NCBI RefSeq assembly: GCF_036387535.1
Contig: NZ_DASVTO010000011.1
Location: 1-14,251, forward strand
Reading direction: 5' to 3'
Source of the DNA: Sphingomonas_R sp036387535
GTDB lineage: Bacteria; Pseudomonadota; Alphaproteobacteria; Sphingomonadales; Sphingomonadaceae
DNA length: 14,251 nt
Part shown: in pieces, positions 6,106 to 13,799 of the stretch
Layout of the letters: the number at the start of each line of letters is the position of its first letter
Numbering within the stretch: position 1 is the first letter of the stretch
Notes under the pieces: model-generated
What the model was told of the DNA's origin: nothing
Database searches by the model: none
Seen by the model: the letters and a program-made list of their open reading frames with translations, nothing else
Position numbers and translations under genes: made by a program

Positions 6106-7338
6106 TCATATCTTCACCCCCAGCGCGTCGGCGACGGTGAAGATGTCCTTGTCGCCGCGGCCGCACAGATTGGCGATGATGATCTGGTCACGCGGCATCG
6201 TCTTGGCATGGCGGATGACGGTCGCCAGCGCATGGGCGGGTTCCAGCGCCGGGATGATGCCTTCCGTCCGACACAGGAACTGGAATCCGTCGAGCGCGTC
6301 GCGATCGGTGGCACTCTCGTAGCGCACCCGCCCGATTTCATGCAGCCAGCTATGTTCCGGGCCGATGCCGGGATAGTCCAGACCGGCCGAGATCGAATGG
6401 CCTTCGGTGATCTGACCGTCTTCATCCTGAAGCAGATAGGTGCGGTTTCCGTGCAGGACGCCAGGTTCGCCGCCGGCCAGGCTGGCGGCATGTTCGACCG
6501 TATCGAGCCCGTGGCCCGCCGCCTCGACACCGACCATCCGGACATCGGCGTCGTCCAGGAACGGGTGGAACAGCCCGATCGCGTTCGATCCGCCGCCGAT
6601 CGCGGCGACCAGCAGGTCCGGCAGCCGGCCTTCCGCCTCCATGATCTGTTCGCGCGCCTCGCGCCCGATCACCGACTGAAAATCGCGGACCAGTTCGGGA
6701 TAGGGGTGCGGGCCGGCGGCGGTACCGATGATGTAGAAGGTGTCGTCGACATTGGCGACCCAGTCGCGCAGCGCCTCGTTCATCGCATCCTTCAGCGTCT
6801 GCGCGCCCGTGGTGACGGGCACCACCTCCGCGCCGAGCAGCTTCATGCGGAAGACGTTCGGCTGCTGTCGCACGGTATCGCGCGCGCCCATGTAGATGGT
6901 GCAGGGCAGGCCGAAGCGCGCGGCGACGGTGGCGGTGGCCACGCCGTGCTGTCCGGCGCCGGTTTCCGCGATGATCCGGGTCTTGCCCATCCGCACCGCC
7001 AGCAGGATCTGGCCGATGCAATTGTTGATCTTGTGCGCACCGGTATGGTTCAGCTCGTCACGCTTCAGATAGATTTTCGCGCCCATGCCGGCGGGCGCAT
7101 CCGCGCGCACCGCTTCGGTGAAGCGTTCGGCATAATATAGCGGGCTGGGGCGGCCGACATAATGTTTGAGCAGCCAGTCAAGCTCCGCCTGGAACGCCGG
7201 ATCGGCCTGGGCCGCGCGATATTCGCGTTCCAGGTCGAGGATCAGCGGCATCAGGGTTTCGGCGACATAGCGGCCGCCAAACTGCCCGAAATGGCCGTCG
7301 GGCGACGGCTGGGCGCGATAGCTGTTCTGTATGGTCAT
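6106..7338 (-). CDS. trpB: Tryptophan synthase beta subunit
   Basis: TrpB is the pyridoxal-phosphate enzyme that condenses indole with serine to form tryptophan. The 410-aa sequence has FGQFGGRYVAETLMP at 17-31, the PLP-binding Lys103 in NHTGAHKINN, AETGAGQHG at 124-132, and the phosphate-binding GGGSNAIG at 248-255. Length and motifs are those of the standard TrpB1 type that pairs with TrpA. Its ATG overlaps the trpF stop as ATGA (7335-7338). Unlike the neighbouring junctions, the link to trpA is broken by a 130-nt gap holding a palindromic repeat. Confidence 0.98.
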   Translation of the reverse strand: MTIQNSYRAQPSPDGHFGQFGGRYVAETLMPLILDLEREYRAAQADPAFQAELDWLLKHYVGRPSPLYYAERFTEAVRADAPAGMGAKIYLKRDELNHTGAHKINNCIGQILLAVRMGKTRIIAETGAGQHGVATATVAARFGLPCTIYMGARDTVRQQPNVFRMKLLGAEVVPVTTGAQTLKDAMNEALRDWVANVDDTFYIIGTAAGPHPYPELVRDFQSVIGREAREQIMEAEGRLPDLLVAAIGGGSNAIGLFHPFLDDADVRMVGVEAAGHGLDTVEHAASLAGGEPGVLHGNRTYLLQDEDGQITEGHSISAGLDYPGIGPEHSWLHEIGRVRYESATDRDALDGFQFLCRTEGIIPALEPAHALATVIRHAKTMPRDQIIIANLCGRGDKDIFTVADALGVKI

Positions 7339-7970
7339 GACCGGGCGACCGATTGCAGGAAGGCGGCGATCTTGTCCACATCCTTGACGCCGGGCGCCGA
7401 TTCGACCCCGGAGGAAATGTCGAGCAACGTCGCTCCGGTGACATGGACCGCGTCGGCCACGCTGTCGGCATCCAGGCCGCCCGACAGCGCCCAGGGCAGC
7501 GGATGCGTGAACCCGGCCAGCAGCCGCCAGTCGAACCGCAGGCCGAGCCCGCCGGGCAGATCGGCCCCGCGCGGCGGCTTCGCGTCATAGAGGATCAGGT
7601 CGGCGGCCTGTGCATAGCGCGGGGCGTCGGCCAGATCGGCGCGGGTGCGGACGGAAACCGCCTTCCATACCCGGCGGCCGAAACGCGCGCGGACCGCCGC
7701 GGTGCGCTCCGGCGATTCGTGGCCGTGCAACTGGATCGTGTCGACGCCGCTGGCGACCGCATGATCCAGCAATGCATCGTCGGGATCGACGAACACCCCG
7801 ACCTTGCCGACATGCGGCGGCACGCGGCGGATCAACGCCGCGGCCTGCGCGGGATCGAGGTTGCGGGGACTCTTCGGGAAGAAGACGAAGCCGACATGGG
7901 ACGCGCCGTGGGCGACGGCGGCATCGACGGTGGCCTCGGTCGAGAGGCCGCAGATCTTGGCGGTAGGCAT
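7335..7970 (-). CDS. trpF: Phosphoribosylanthranilate isomerase
   Basis: TrpF performs the Amadori rearrangement of N-(5'-phosphoribosyl)anthranilate, two steps before tryptophan synthase. The 211-aa TIM barrel starts MPTAKICGLST with catalytic Cys7, continues with GFVFFPKSPRNLDP, DTIQLHGHES and the catalytic Asp129 in LILYDAKPPRG, then PWALSGGLDADSV and the phosphate-binding DISSGVESAPGVKD. The frame is open upstream to 8084, but that part is a low-complexity Arg-rich stretch over the intergenic hairpin, so ATG 7970 is taken. It is coupled to trpB by a 4-nt overlap; pyrF lies 79 nt upstream. trpC is not next to it. Confidence 0.96.
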   Translation of the reverse strand: MPTAKICGLSTEATVDAAVAHGASHVGFVFFPKSPRNLDPAQAAALIRRVPPHVGKVGVFVDPDDALLDHAVASGVDTIQLHGHESPERTAAVRARFGRRVWKAVSVRTRADLADAPRYAQAADLILYDAKPPRGADLPGGLGLRFDWRLLAGFTHPLPWALSGGLDADSVADAVHVTGATLLDISSGVESAPGVKDVDKIAAFLQSVARS

Positions 7971-8027
7971 GGGCGTGCGGTAGCAGCTTTTGTGTGCGGA
8001 CGGCACGGCTTCTGGATCGACCGCGCG

Positions 8028-8050
8028 GCGACGACGTCGGCCGTCGTCGC
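8028..8050 (-). other. Perfect 9-bp hairpin between pyrF and trpF
   Basis: GCGACGACG at 8028-8036 and CGTCGTCGC at 8042-8050 form a perfect stem around a 5-nt loop, starting at the last base of the pyrF stop codon. No T-tract follows in the direction of transcription. It may mark a pyrF 3' end, a processing or pausing site, or partial attenuation before trpF. An intrinsic terminator is less likely. Confidence 0.4.
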
Positions 8051-8724
8051 TACAGCGTTGCCTCGATCGCGCGGGCCGCGGCATCGGGATCGTCCGCGGC
8101 GGTGATCGGGCGCCCGATGACGAGGATGGAGGCCCCCGCGCGGCGGGCGGCGGCGGGGGTCATCATGCGTTTCTGGTCGCCTGCCTCACCGCCCGCGGGC
8201 CGGACGCCGGGAACCACGAAGAAGCCGCCCGGCCACGCCTTCTTCGCGGCCGCGACCTCCGCCCCCGAACAGACGATGCCGTCGATCCCGGCGTCCTGCG
8301 CCAGCGCGGCGAGGCGCGTCACCTGCGCCTGCGGGTCCGCCGGCATCCCGATCGCCGCCAGATCGCTGCCGTCCAGCGAGGTCAGGATGGTGACCGCGAC
8401 GACCTTCGTACCGATCGGCGCGGCGGCCTTCGCATCCTCCATCATCGCGCGGCCGCCGGCGGCGTGGACGGTCAGGATCGCGGGCGCGAGCGGCCGGAGC
8501 GCCTGAATCGCCTTGGCGACCGTATTGGGAATGTCGTGCAGTTTCAGGTCGAGGAACAGGGGCAGGCCGAGGCTTGCCATTTCGCGCACCCCGGGCTGGC
8601 CATGCGCGAGAAAGAATTCCAGTCCCAGCTTGATCCCGCCGACATGGTTGCGGACGGCGAGCGCCAGCGCGCGGGCACGATCGATGTCAGGCGTATCCAG
8701 CGCGACGTAGATGCAGCCGCTCAT
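8050..8724 (-). CDS. pyrF: Orotidine 5'-phosphate decarboxylase
   Basis: PyrF decarboxylates orotidine monophosphate to UMP, the last step of de novo pyrimidine synthesis. The 224-aa barrel has Asp10 in YVALDTP, Lys32 in GIKLGLEF, the catalytic Asp-Lys-Asp array in FLDLKLHDIPNT (D59, K61, D64), VHAAGG, and the phosphate-binding VVPGVRP and ILVIGRPIT near the C-terminus. The ATG at 8724 overlaps the lapA stop as ATGA. The same frame is open further upstream to 8997, but that part lies over lapA and lacks family similarity. A hairpin follows the stop codon before trpF. Confidence 0.97.
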   Translation of the reverse strand: MSGCIYVALDTPDIDRARALALAVRNHVGGIKLGLEFFLAHGQPGVREMASLGLPLFLDLKLHDIPNTVAKAIQALRPLAPAILTVHAAGGRAMMEDAKAAAPIGTKVVAVTILTSLDGSDLAAIGMPADPQAQVTRLAALAQDAGIDGIVCSGAEVAAAKKAWPGGFFVVPGVRPAGGEAGDQKRMMTPAAARRAGASILVIGRPITAADDPDAAARAIEATL

Positions 8725-9089
8725 GACGCGCCGGGTCCGCTGGGCAAGGGCGCATATCCGGTCGTGGTGATCGGCTCCGACCCCGTGGACGGGAAAGCAG
8801 TGTCGGTGGCGGTTGCGGGCGTGAGCGGCGGCATCGGCACGGGGCGCAACTCCGCGATCGTGCGTTCGGCCTGATCTAGCCGGCGCCGCATCCGCCAGCG
8901 CGTCGCCAGATACAGGATCGACGGCGGCAGCAGCCCGGCGAGGAAGGCGATCAGCAGCAGCACCGGCAGTTTGACGTCGGCGACGATCCCGCCCCACAGG
9001 TTGATCTGCGTCGTGGTCCAGTTCTTGGTCGCGAAGATCACCGCGACGACCGCGACGACCACCCAGAACAGGGTTCTCAGAAACTGCAT
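8721..9089 (-). CDS. LapA-domain small inner-membrane protein
   Basis: This 122-aa protein begins MQFLRTLFWVVVAVVAVIFA, has a second hydrophobic segment (LPVLLLIAFLAGLLPPSILY, about 41-60), and then a basic, charged cytoplasmic stretch WRMRRRLDQAERTIAEL, ending in a Pro/Thr-rich tail. Two membrane helices with the NWTTTQINLWG turn between them are the LapA (DUF1049) pattern. LapA proteins of enterobacteria work with LapB in controlling lipopolysaccharide synthesis; whether this one does is unknown. A strong GGAGGG precedes the ATG. It overlaps pyrF by 4 nt. Genes of this family commonly sit just before pyrF-trpF in sphingomonads. Confidence 0.85.
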   Translation of the reverse strand: MQFLRTLFWVVVAVVAVIFATKNWTTTQINLWGGIVADVKLPVLLLIAFLAGLLPPSILYLATRWRMRRRLDQAERTIAELRPVPMPPLTPATATDTAFPSTGSEPITTTGYAPLPSGPGAS

Positions 9090-9096
9090 GGCTTCA

Positions 9097-9102
9097 CCCT
9101 CC
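9097..9102 (-). promoter_or_regulatory. Ribosome binding site of the lapA-domain gene
   Basis: GGAGGG on the minus strand, 7 nt before the ATG at 9089. It occupies most of the 27-nt gap after the patatin-like gene, leaving little room for a separate promoter. This suggests that the patatin-like gene and the lapA-pyrF-trp genes share transcripts. Confidence 0.75.
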
Positions 9103-9116
9103 GTCGAACCCTGCTT

Positions 9117-11399
9117 CTACGGCGGTGGCGGCGGAGGGCAAGGCCGGTCGGCGCAGCCGATCTCCGCCTCCAGCGCGTCGAACAGTTCCGGGATATGGGT
9201 GAGCCGCTGCCGCTCCTCCGCCAGGATCGCGCGGAACGCGCGGAACTTGAGACCCGCGACCTGGCCGGGGGCGAGCGCGGCGCCCGGAGCCAGCGTGGAG
9301 ATCACGATATCGATCAGGCGGTCGACCCCGTGCAGCCGCCCCCACAGATAATCATTTTCCCGCCAAGCCCTGCTAAAGAACGCGCCGAAGCTGTTGAACC
9401 GAATGCCTTTCAGGGTCGCTTCCGCGCCACCGGAACGGATCGCGACCGCATCGTCGGGTGCGATGCGGTCAACCTTGACCGGGTTGAATTCGTCACCCAG
9501 GTCGCCCCGCAGCAGCGGCAGTGTGGCAATGTCGTAGAAGGGGAAGCCGAGATAGGCGAGCAGCAGCCGGCGGCGTTCGGCCTTCGACAGGGGCCAGAGC
9601 GCGGTACAGAGAATGGCATCGGCGCGATCATCGATCCGCTTCAACTCGGTTGCAGCGGCGAGGACGGCAAGTGCTGCGGCCGGATCGTCGACGGGATCGG
9701 GCAGCGGTGCGGACAGACTCGGGTTCTGAAGCGCGAGATAGGGGGCCAGCGCGGTAAACAGCGCGGCGCGGATCCCCTCGATCGCGGTGACGGTGCAATC
9801 CGGCGGCGGGACGTCGGCGACCTGGTTCGCGACAAAGCGCAGGCGGCGGATGCGGAACCCCAGATCGTGCGCGCGCAGGAACGGGACGATCGCGGGATTG
9901 GGCGCCGGCACCGCCAGACCGGCCGCATCGACATGCGCCCAGAGCGCGGCACGCAGGCGGGGCCGATCGATCCGGCACAGCCCCGCCAGGGTGGTGGCGA
10001 GCTGATCGACGACCGACGCCAATTTCAGGTGGCCGTAACCGGCAAAGGCGAAGCCCGCACGGCGTTCGGCGAGCAGATGTGCCTTCGCGCGCCAGCCGGC
10101 GATCCGGGCCGGCGTCGGGCGGGTCAGGAAGACGGTGCCGCCCAGCGCGGCGTCGATCGCGGCCTCCACCTCCGGCCGGACGGCGGCGATGGTGGCGCGG
10201 ACCTCCGCAATCCGGGCGGACCGCGCCTCGATCGCCTCCAGATTGTCGCGGATCGGCTGTTCGCGCGGGATGTCCGACAGCGCGCCGAGAATGGTCTGGA
10301 AGAAGCCGGGCGTTTCGGTCCGACCCCCGCCGACATGGACCGACCGGATGTTCGGCTTCGGATCGATATAGACGAACCGGCGGTCGATCTCCCGCGCCGC
10401 GGGACGGTTGCGCAGCGCGTCGATGGCGGGTCGGAACGGGGCATTGTTGAGCACCGATCCGTCGATCAGCACCGCCGCGTCGACTTGTCCGATCGCCGCC
10501 GATCGCGGCAGGGCGCGCGCCAGGAAGTCTGCCCGACCCGGCCAGGGCTGCACCCGCGCGCGCAGCACGGCGTCCAGTTCGCCGACCGAGAAGGGCGGGA
10601 AGGCGCCCGGAAAGCTGGCGGTCGCGCGGGCGGCAAAAGCGAGATCCGGTGGTTCCCCGATTCGCCGATCCTCGGACCGATTCGAGAAAGCTAGCGTAAG
10701 CCGATGTTCGGTTTCGACGATTTCGGGCGGGCTGTGCAGCGTCAGCCGTTCGGGATGGCCGCGGAAGTCCGTGACCGTGACGAACAGATCGAGCGGCTGC
10801 CCCGGCGGGAGCAGCGGGCGACCGTCGCCGGTGGCCGCCATCGCATCGAGCGCGTCGAGCAGCAATGCGGTAAAGCCTGGCCCGGAAAAGGGCGGCGCGA
10901 ACCAGCGTGCCTGGACGAAGCGGGTAAGCTTCGCCAGCACCTCGGTGCGGACGGCGGGGTCGAGATCGTCGGTCGCGAGGCGCGCCGCGGCGTAGCGGGC
11001 GATCGGCGCCGCCCATAGCCGCGAGATATGGACCATCGGCCCCGGATCGGCCGTCATCAGCCGATCGATATCGGCGGTGTCCAGCCAGAGCGTGGTCAGC
11101 GGATCGAGCGATTGACCGGTCGCGATCGCCTGGCTGAGAAAGATGCCGTTGATGCCGCCGGCGCTGGCCCCGGCGACGATGTCGACCAGCACGCGCAGCC
11201 GAGTGCCGGTCGTCGCCTCGATCTCCGCCAGCAGATCGTGATACACGGCCTCGCTTGCGCCGATGCCGGGCGCATCCTCGTGAAACGCACGGCTGGCGCG
11301 GGCGAGATGCCAGATCTCGCGCGTGATGCCGTGCATGTAGACCGCCAGGCTGATCCCGCCATAGCAGACCAGCGCGAGGCGCAGTTCCTTCTCCCGCAT
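9117..11399 (-). CDS. Patatin-like phospholipase with C-terminal DUF3376-type region
   Basis: This 760-aa protein opens with ELRLALVCYGGISLAVYMHG, the Gly-rich oxyanion-hole segment of patatins. The nucleophile is Ser79 in GASAGG and the dyad Asp is Asp313 in LIDGSVLNNAPF (DGS instead of the common DGG). SFPGAFPPF at about 262-270 is another family mark. The long C-terminal half is helical and fits the DUF3376 region of the patatin-related family I know as TIGR03607. The protein ends in a Cys-Pro-rich tail with six prolines. There is no signal peptide, so it is probably cytosolic or peripheral at the inner membrane, hydrolysing acyl lipids; the substrate is unknown. ATG 11399 follows GAGGA by 7 nt. 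The frame stays open upstream to 11654, but that part lies over the divergent gene and lacks similarity. It lies 27 nt ahead of the lapA gene. Confidence 0.88.
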   Translation of the reverse strand: MREKELRLALVCYGGISLAVYMHGITREIWHLARASRAFHEDAPGIGASEAVYHDLLAEIEATTGTRLRVLVDIVAGASAGGINGIFLSQAIATGQSLDPLTTLWLDTADIDRLMTADPGPMVHISRLWAAPIARYAAARLATDDLDPAVRTEVLAKLTRFVQARWFAPPFSGPGFTALLLDALDAMAATGDGRPLLPPGQPLDLFVTVTDFRGHPERLTLHSPPEIVETEHRLTLAFSNRSEDRRIGEPPDLAFAARATASFPGAFPPFSVGELDAVLRARVQPWPGRADFLARALPRSAAIGQVDAAVLIDGSVLNNAPFRPAIDALRNRPAAREIDRRFVYIDPKPNIRSVHVGGGRTETPGFFQTILGALSDIPREQPIRDNLEAIEARSARIAEVRATIAAVRPEVEAAIDAALGGTVFLTRPTPARIAGWRAKAHLLAERRAGFAFAGYGHLKLASVVDQLATTLAGLCRIDRPRLRAALWAHVDAAGLAVPAPNPAIVPFLRAHDLGFRIRRLRFVANQVADVPPPDCTVTAIEGIRAALFTALAPYLALQNPSLSAPLPDPVDDPAAALAVLAAATELKRIDDRADAILCTALWPLSKAERRRLLLAYLGFPFYDIATLPLLRGDLGDEFNPVKVDRIAPDDAVAIRSGGAEATLKGIRFNSFGAFFSRAWRENDYLWGRLHGVDRLIDIVISTLAPGAALAPGQVAGLKFRAFRAILAEERQRLTHIPELFDALEAEIGCADRPCPPPPPP

Positions 11400-11406
11400 C
11401 TCGTTA

Positions 11407-11411
11407 TCCTC
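11407..11411 (-). promoter_or_regulatory. Ribosome binding site of the patatin-like gene
   Basis: GAGGA on the minus strand, 7 nt before the ATG at 11399. It places the start at the family-typical MREKELRLAL rather than at an upstream codon of the long open frame. Confidence 0.65.
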
Positions 11412-11547
11412 GCATAAGTCTTCATGATCGTCACCTTCATCCAAGGAAGAATTGATGCAGGCTGGAGCGAAGCCGCCTTTTGGCTGGTCCGGTAAGGCCG
11501 CCTGCGATATCGTGCGGAGCGGCAAACACGGAAGAGAACAGCGACAG

Positions 11548-12351
11548 ATGGGTATCGATATGTGGAGCCTGCAGTTCCTGATAGAGGCTCGGAACCGTAT
11601 TGGATCGTTTGGCAGCCTGCTCCAGATCGGTCGGCAGGAACTGCATATCTCCAAGAACGATCATCCCATGGCAGATCGGTACCTTCACGAAGGCGGGGTA
11701 GGCCTTACCTATCGGCAAGCGACGCGCGGCGGAAGCTATGCGGACGAAGGCCTGTTCCAGTCGCTAGGTGCAACCGATGTCGCGGCAGCCGACGCCTCGG
11801 CCTATGAAGGTGCCGTGCTGGTCCACGACTTCAACGACCCGATCGAGGTCAGGTGGCATCAGCGTTACGACACTGTTTTCGACGGCGGATCACTGGAACA
11901 TATCTTCAACGTGCCTACGACCTTGGCGAACGAGATGAATCTGGTCAGGGTTGGCGGTCACATTCTGTCGGCGGTGCCGTCCAACAACTGGCTGGGCCAC
12001 GGTTTTTATCAGTTCAGCCCGGAATTGCCGTACCGGGTGTTCACGCCCAATAACGGATTCCGTATGGAGTGCGCGTTCCTGACCGAAATGACCGGAGATC
12101 ACAGCCTGTATCTCGTGGAGGATCTGGCACGGCGTGCGGGCGGCGAGATCGGGTGCACGAACACCAACACCAATTTGCAATTTATTGCTACCAAAACCGC
12201 GCATATACTGCCTTTCCGACGCTGGCCGCAGCAGGGCGATTATCAAAACGCGTGGGACGAGTTCGCGTCCAACGAGGCAGCCTTGCCGGTCGACGTCCCC
12301 GCGTCGCCGGTAGCGGCTCGCCGCTCAGTGTTCCAGAAGCTGTTCGGCTGA
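11548..12351 (+). CDS. Uncharacterised class I SAM-dependent methyltransferase-like protein
   Basis: This 267-aa soluble protein has SLLQIGRQELHI (23-34) where SAM motif I would be, then DASAYEGAVLVHDFNDP (82-98), RYDTVFDGGSLEHIFNVP (106-123), VRVGGHILSAVP (133-144) and NNWLGHGFYQFSPELPYRVF (146-165). The FDGG-LEH-F and NN-GHGFYQFSPEL segments match a group annotated as methyltransferases, often near surface-polysaccharide genes. The classic GxGxG loop is absent, so SAM binding is uncertain. The ATG at 11548 has GGAAGAG 11 nt upstream; Met5 at 11560 is an alternative, and the frame is open back to 11452. Base composition is unlike its neighbours (31 of 60 G+C at 11881-11940), suggesting transfer. 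It is divergent from the patatin-like gene, across a 148-nt gap in which I find no clear promoter. Confidence 0.75.
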   Translation: MGIDMWSLQFLIEARNRIGSFGSLLQIGRQELHISKNDHPMADRYLHEGGVGLTYRQATRGGSYADEGLFQSLGATDVAAADASAYEGAVLVHDFNDPIEVRWHQRYDTVFDGGSLEHIFNVPTTLANEMNLVRVGGHILSAVPSNNWLGHGFYQFSPELPYRVFTPNNGFRMECAFLTEMTGDHSLYLVEDLARRAGGEIGCTNTNTNLQFIATKTAHILPFRRWPQQGDYQNAWDEFASNEAALPVDVPASPVAARRSVFQKLFG

Positions 12352-12362
12352 TTCACAGGTGG

Positions 12363-12391
12363 TTGCTGTAGCGAGCCGCGAGGCATATGTT
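12363..12391 (+). promoter_or_regulatory. Sigma70-type promoter of radA
   Basis: TTGCTG at 12363-12368 and TATGTT at 12386-12391 are separated by 17 nt, the ideal spacing, and end 26 nt before the radA ATG. GGAG at 12409-12412 provides the ribosome binding site. This is the best-matching housekeeping-type promoter I see in the window. Confidence 0.55.
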
Positions 12392-12417
12392 CATCGTTCG
12401 TTCCGACCGGAGTTCCG

Positions 12418-13791
12418 ATGGCCAAGCCGCAAAAGCGTTATGTCTGCCAAGCCTGCGGCGCGGTCAGCACCAAGTGGCAGGGGCAGTGCGTCGATTGCCT
12501 GCAATGGAATACGCTGGTCGAGGATGCCGGCGGTGCCAAGACGCCGTTCTCGGCCAAGCATAATCTGCGCGGTGGCGGCAATCTGGTGCTGCTGTCGGCG
12601 CTCGACAGCGACGTCGCGCTGCCGGAACGGATGCCGACCGGGATCGCGGAGTTCGACCGCGCGCTGGGCGGCGGGTTCGTGGCAGGATCGGCGACGCTGA
12701 TCGGCGGGGACCCCGGGATCGGAAAATCGACCTTGCTGTTGCAGGCGGCGGCTAAGCTGGCGCTGGCGGGGAAATCCGTCGCCTATGTCTCGGGCGAGGA
12801 GGCGGCGGACCAGGTTCGGCTGCGCGCGCGCCGGCTGGGGTGCGGGACCGCGCCGGTGCAGCTTGGTGCCGCAACGTCGGTACGCGACATCCTGACCACG
12901 CTGGAACGCGGGGCGGCGCCCGACATGCTGGTGATCGATTCGATCCAGACGATGCACAGCGACCTGATCGAAGGCGCGCCGGGCACGGTGAGCCAGGTAC
13001 GCGCATCGGCACATGAACTGGTACGCTATGCCAAGGACAGCGGCTGCGCGCTGGTGCTGGTCGGGCATGTCACCAAGGACGGGTCGATCGCGGGGCCGCG
13101 CGTCTTGGAGCACATGGTCGACACGGTGCTGTCGTTCGAAGGCGAGCGCAGCCATCAATATCGCATCCTGCGCGCGATCAAGAACCGCTTCGGCGGCACC
13201 GACGAGATCGGCGTGTTCGCGATGGCGGAGGCGGGGCTGGACGAGGTGTCGAATCCGTCCGCGCTGTTTCTGACCACGCGGGGCGAATCCGTCTCGGGCG
13301 CTGCGGTGTTTCCGGCCGTGGAAGGAACGCGGCCGGTGCTGGTGGAAATTCAGGCCCTTGTCGTGCGGCTGGCATCCGGCGCGACGCCGCGGCGGGCGGT
13401 GGTCGGCTGGGATTCCGGGCGGCTGGCGATGATCCTGGCGGTGCTGGAGGCGCGGTGCGGGCTCAGCTTTTCCACGGCGGAAGTCTATCTGAACATCGCC
13501 GGCGGATACCGGGTGATCGATCCGGCCGCCGATCTGGCGGTGGCAGCGGCCCTCGTGTCGGCGCTGGCCGAACAGCCGATCCCGTCGGAAATGGTCGCGT
13601 TCGGCGAAGTGTCGCTATCCGGCGAGGTGCGGCCGGTGGCGCATGGCGGATTGCGGTTGAAGGAGGCGGCGAAGCTGGGCTTCACCCAGGCGATGGTGCC
13701 GGCATCGCTGGCCGAGTCGCCGGCGGGACTGTCGATGCGCGGCTATGCGACGCTGGCGGCGCTCGTTGACCGGCTGCTGGGTCGGGACTAG
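12418..13791 (+). CDS. radA: DNA repair protein RadA (Sms)
   Basis: RadA is a RecA-like ATPase that promotes branch migration during recombinational repair. The 457-aa protein has the full architecture: an N-terminal four-Cys zinc finger (C10, C13, C24, C27), Walker A GGDPGIGKST at 95-104, Walker B LVIDSIQT at 170-177, the RadA-specific KNRFG motif at 254-258, and a C-terminal Lon-protease-like domain (about 280-457) that in this family has no protease activity. The start MAKPQKRYVCQACG is typical. It has its own promoter and a GGAG site. cvpA begins 8 nt after its stop, so the two are very likely co-transcribed. Confidence 0.98.
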   Translation: MAKPQKRYVCQACGAVSTKWQGQCVDCLQWNTLVEDAGGAKTPFSAKHNLRGGGNLVLLSALDSDVALPERMPTGIAEFDRALGGGFVAGSATLIGGDPGIGKSTLLLQAAAKLALAGKSVAYVSGEEAADQVRLRARRLGCGTAPVQLGAATSVRDILTTLERGAAPDMLVIDSIQTMHSDLIEGAPGTVSQVRASAHELVRYAKDSGCALVLVGHVTKDGSIAGPRVLEHMVDTVLSFEGERSHQYRILRAIKNRFGGTDEIGVFAMAEAGLDEVSNPSALFLTTRGESVSGAAVFPAVEGTRPVLVEIQALVVRLASGATPRRAVVGWDSGRLAMILAVLEARCGLSFSTAEVYLNIAGGYRVIDPAADLAVAAALVSALAEQPIPSEMVAFGEVSLSGEVRPVAHGGLRLKEAAKLGFTQAMVPASLAESPAGLSMRGYATLAALVDRLLGRD

Positions 13792-13799
13792 CGGGGGAC

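Noticed and set aside
8725..8997. Upstream extension of the pyrF frame over lapA
   Set aside because: The extension has the Arg/Ala-rich look of an out-of-frame reading of lapA. The ATGA overlap at 8721-8724 gives a standard start.
9195..10694. 499-codon open frame on the plus strand opposite the patatin-like gene
   Set aside because: Its product is Arg/Gly/Gln-rich with no recognisable motif, and it lies antisense to a gene with clear catalytic motifs. Long antisense frames are expected at this GC content.
11400..11547. Promoters for the divergent patatin-like and methyltransferase-like genes
   Set aside because: Some partial -10 or -35 matches exist (for example TTATGC on the minus strand), but none has a partner at acceptable spacing.
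11400..11654. 85-residue N-terminal extension of the patatin-like protein
   Set aside because: The extension is Cys/Pro/Arg-rich, overlaps the divergent methyltransferase-like gene, and lies upstream of a good ribosome binding site and the family-typical start at 11399.
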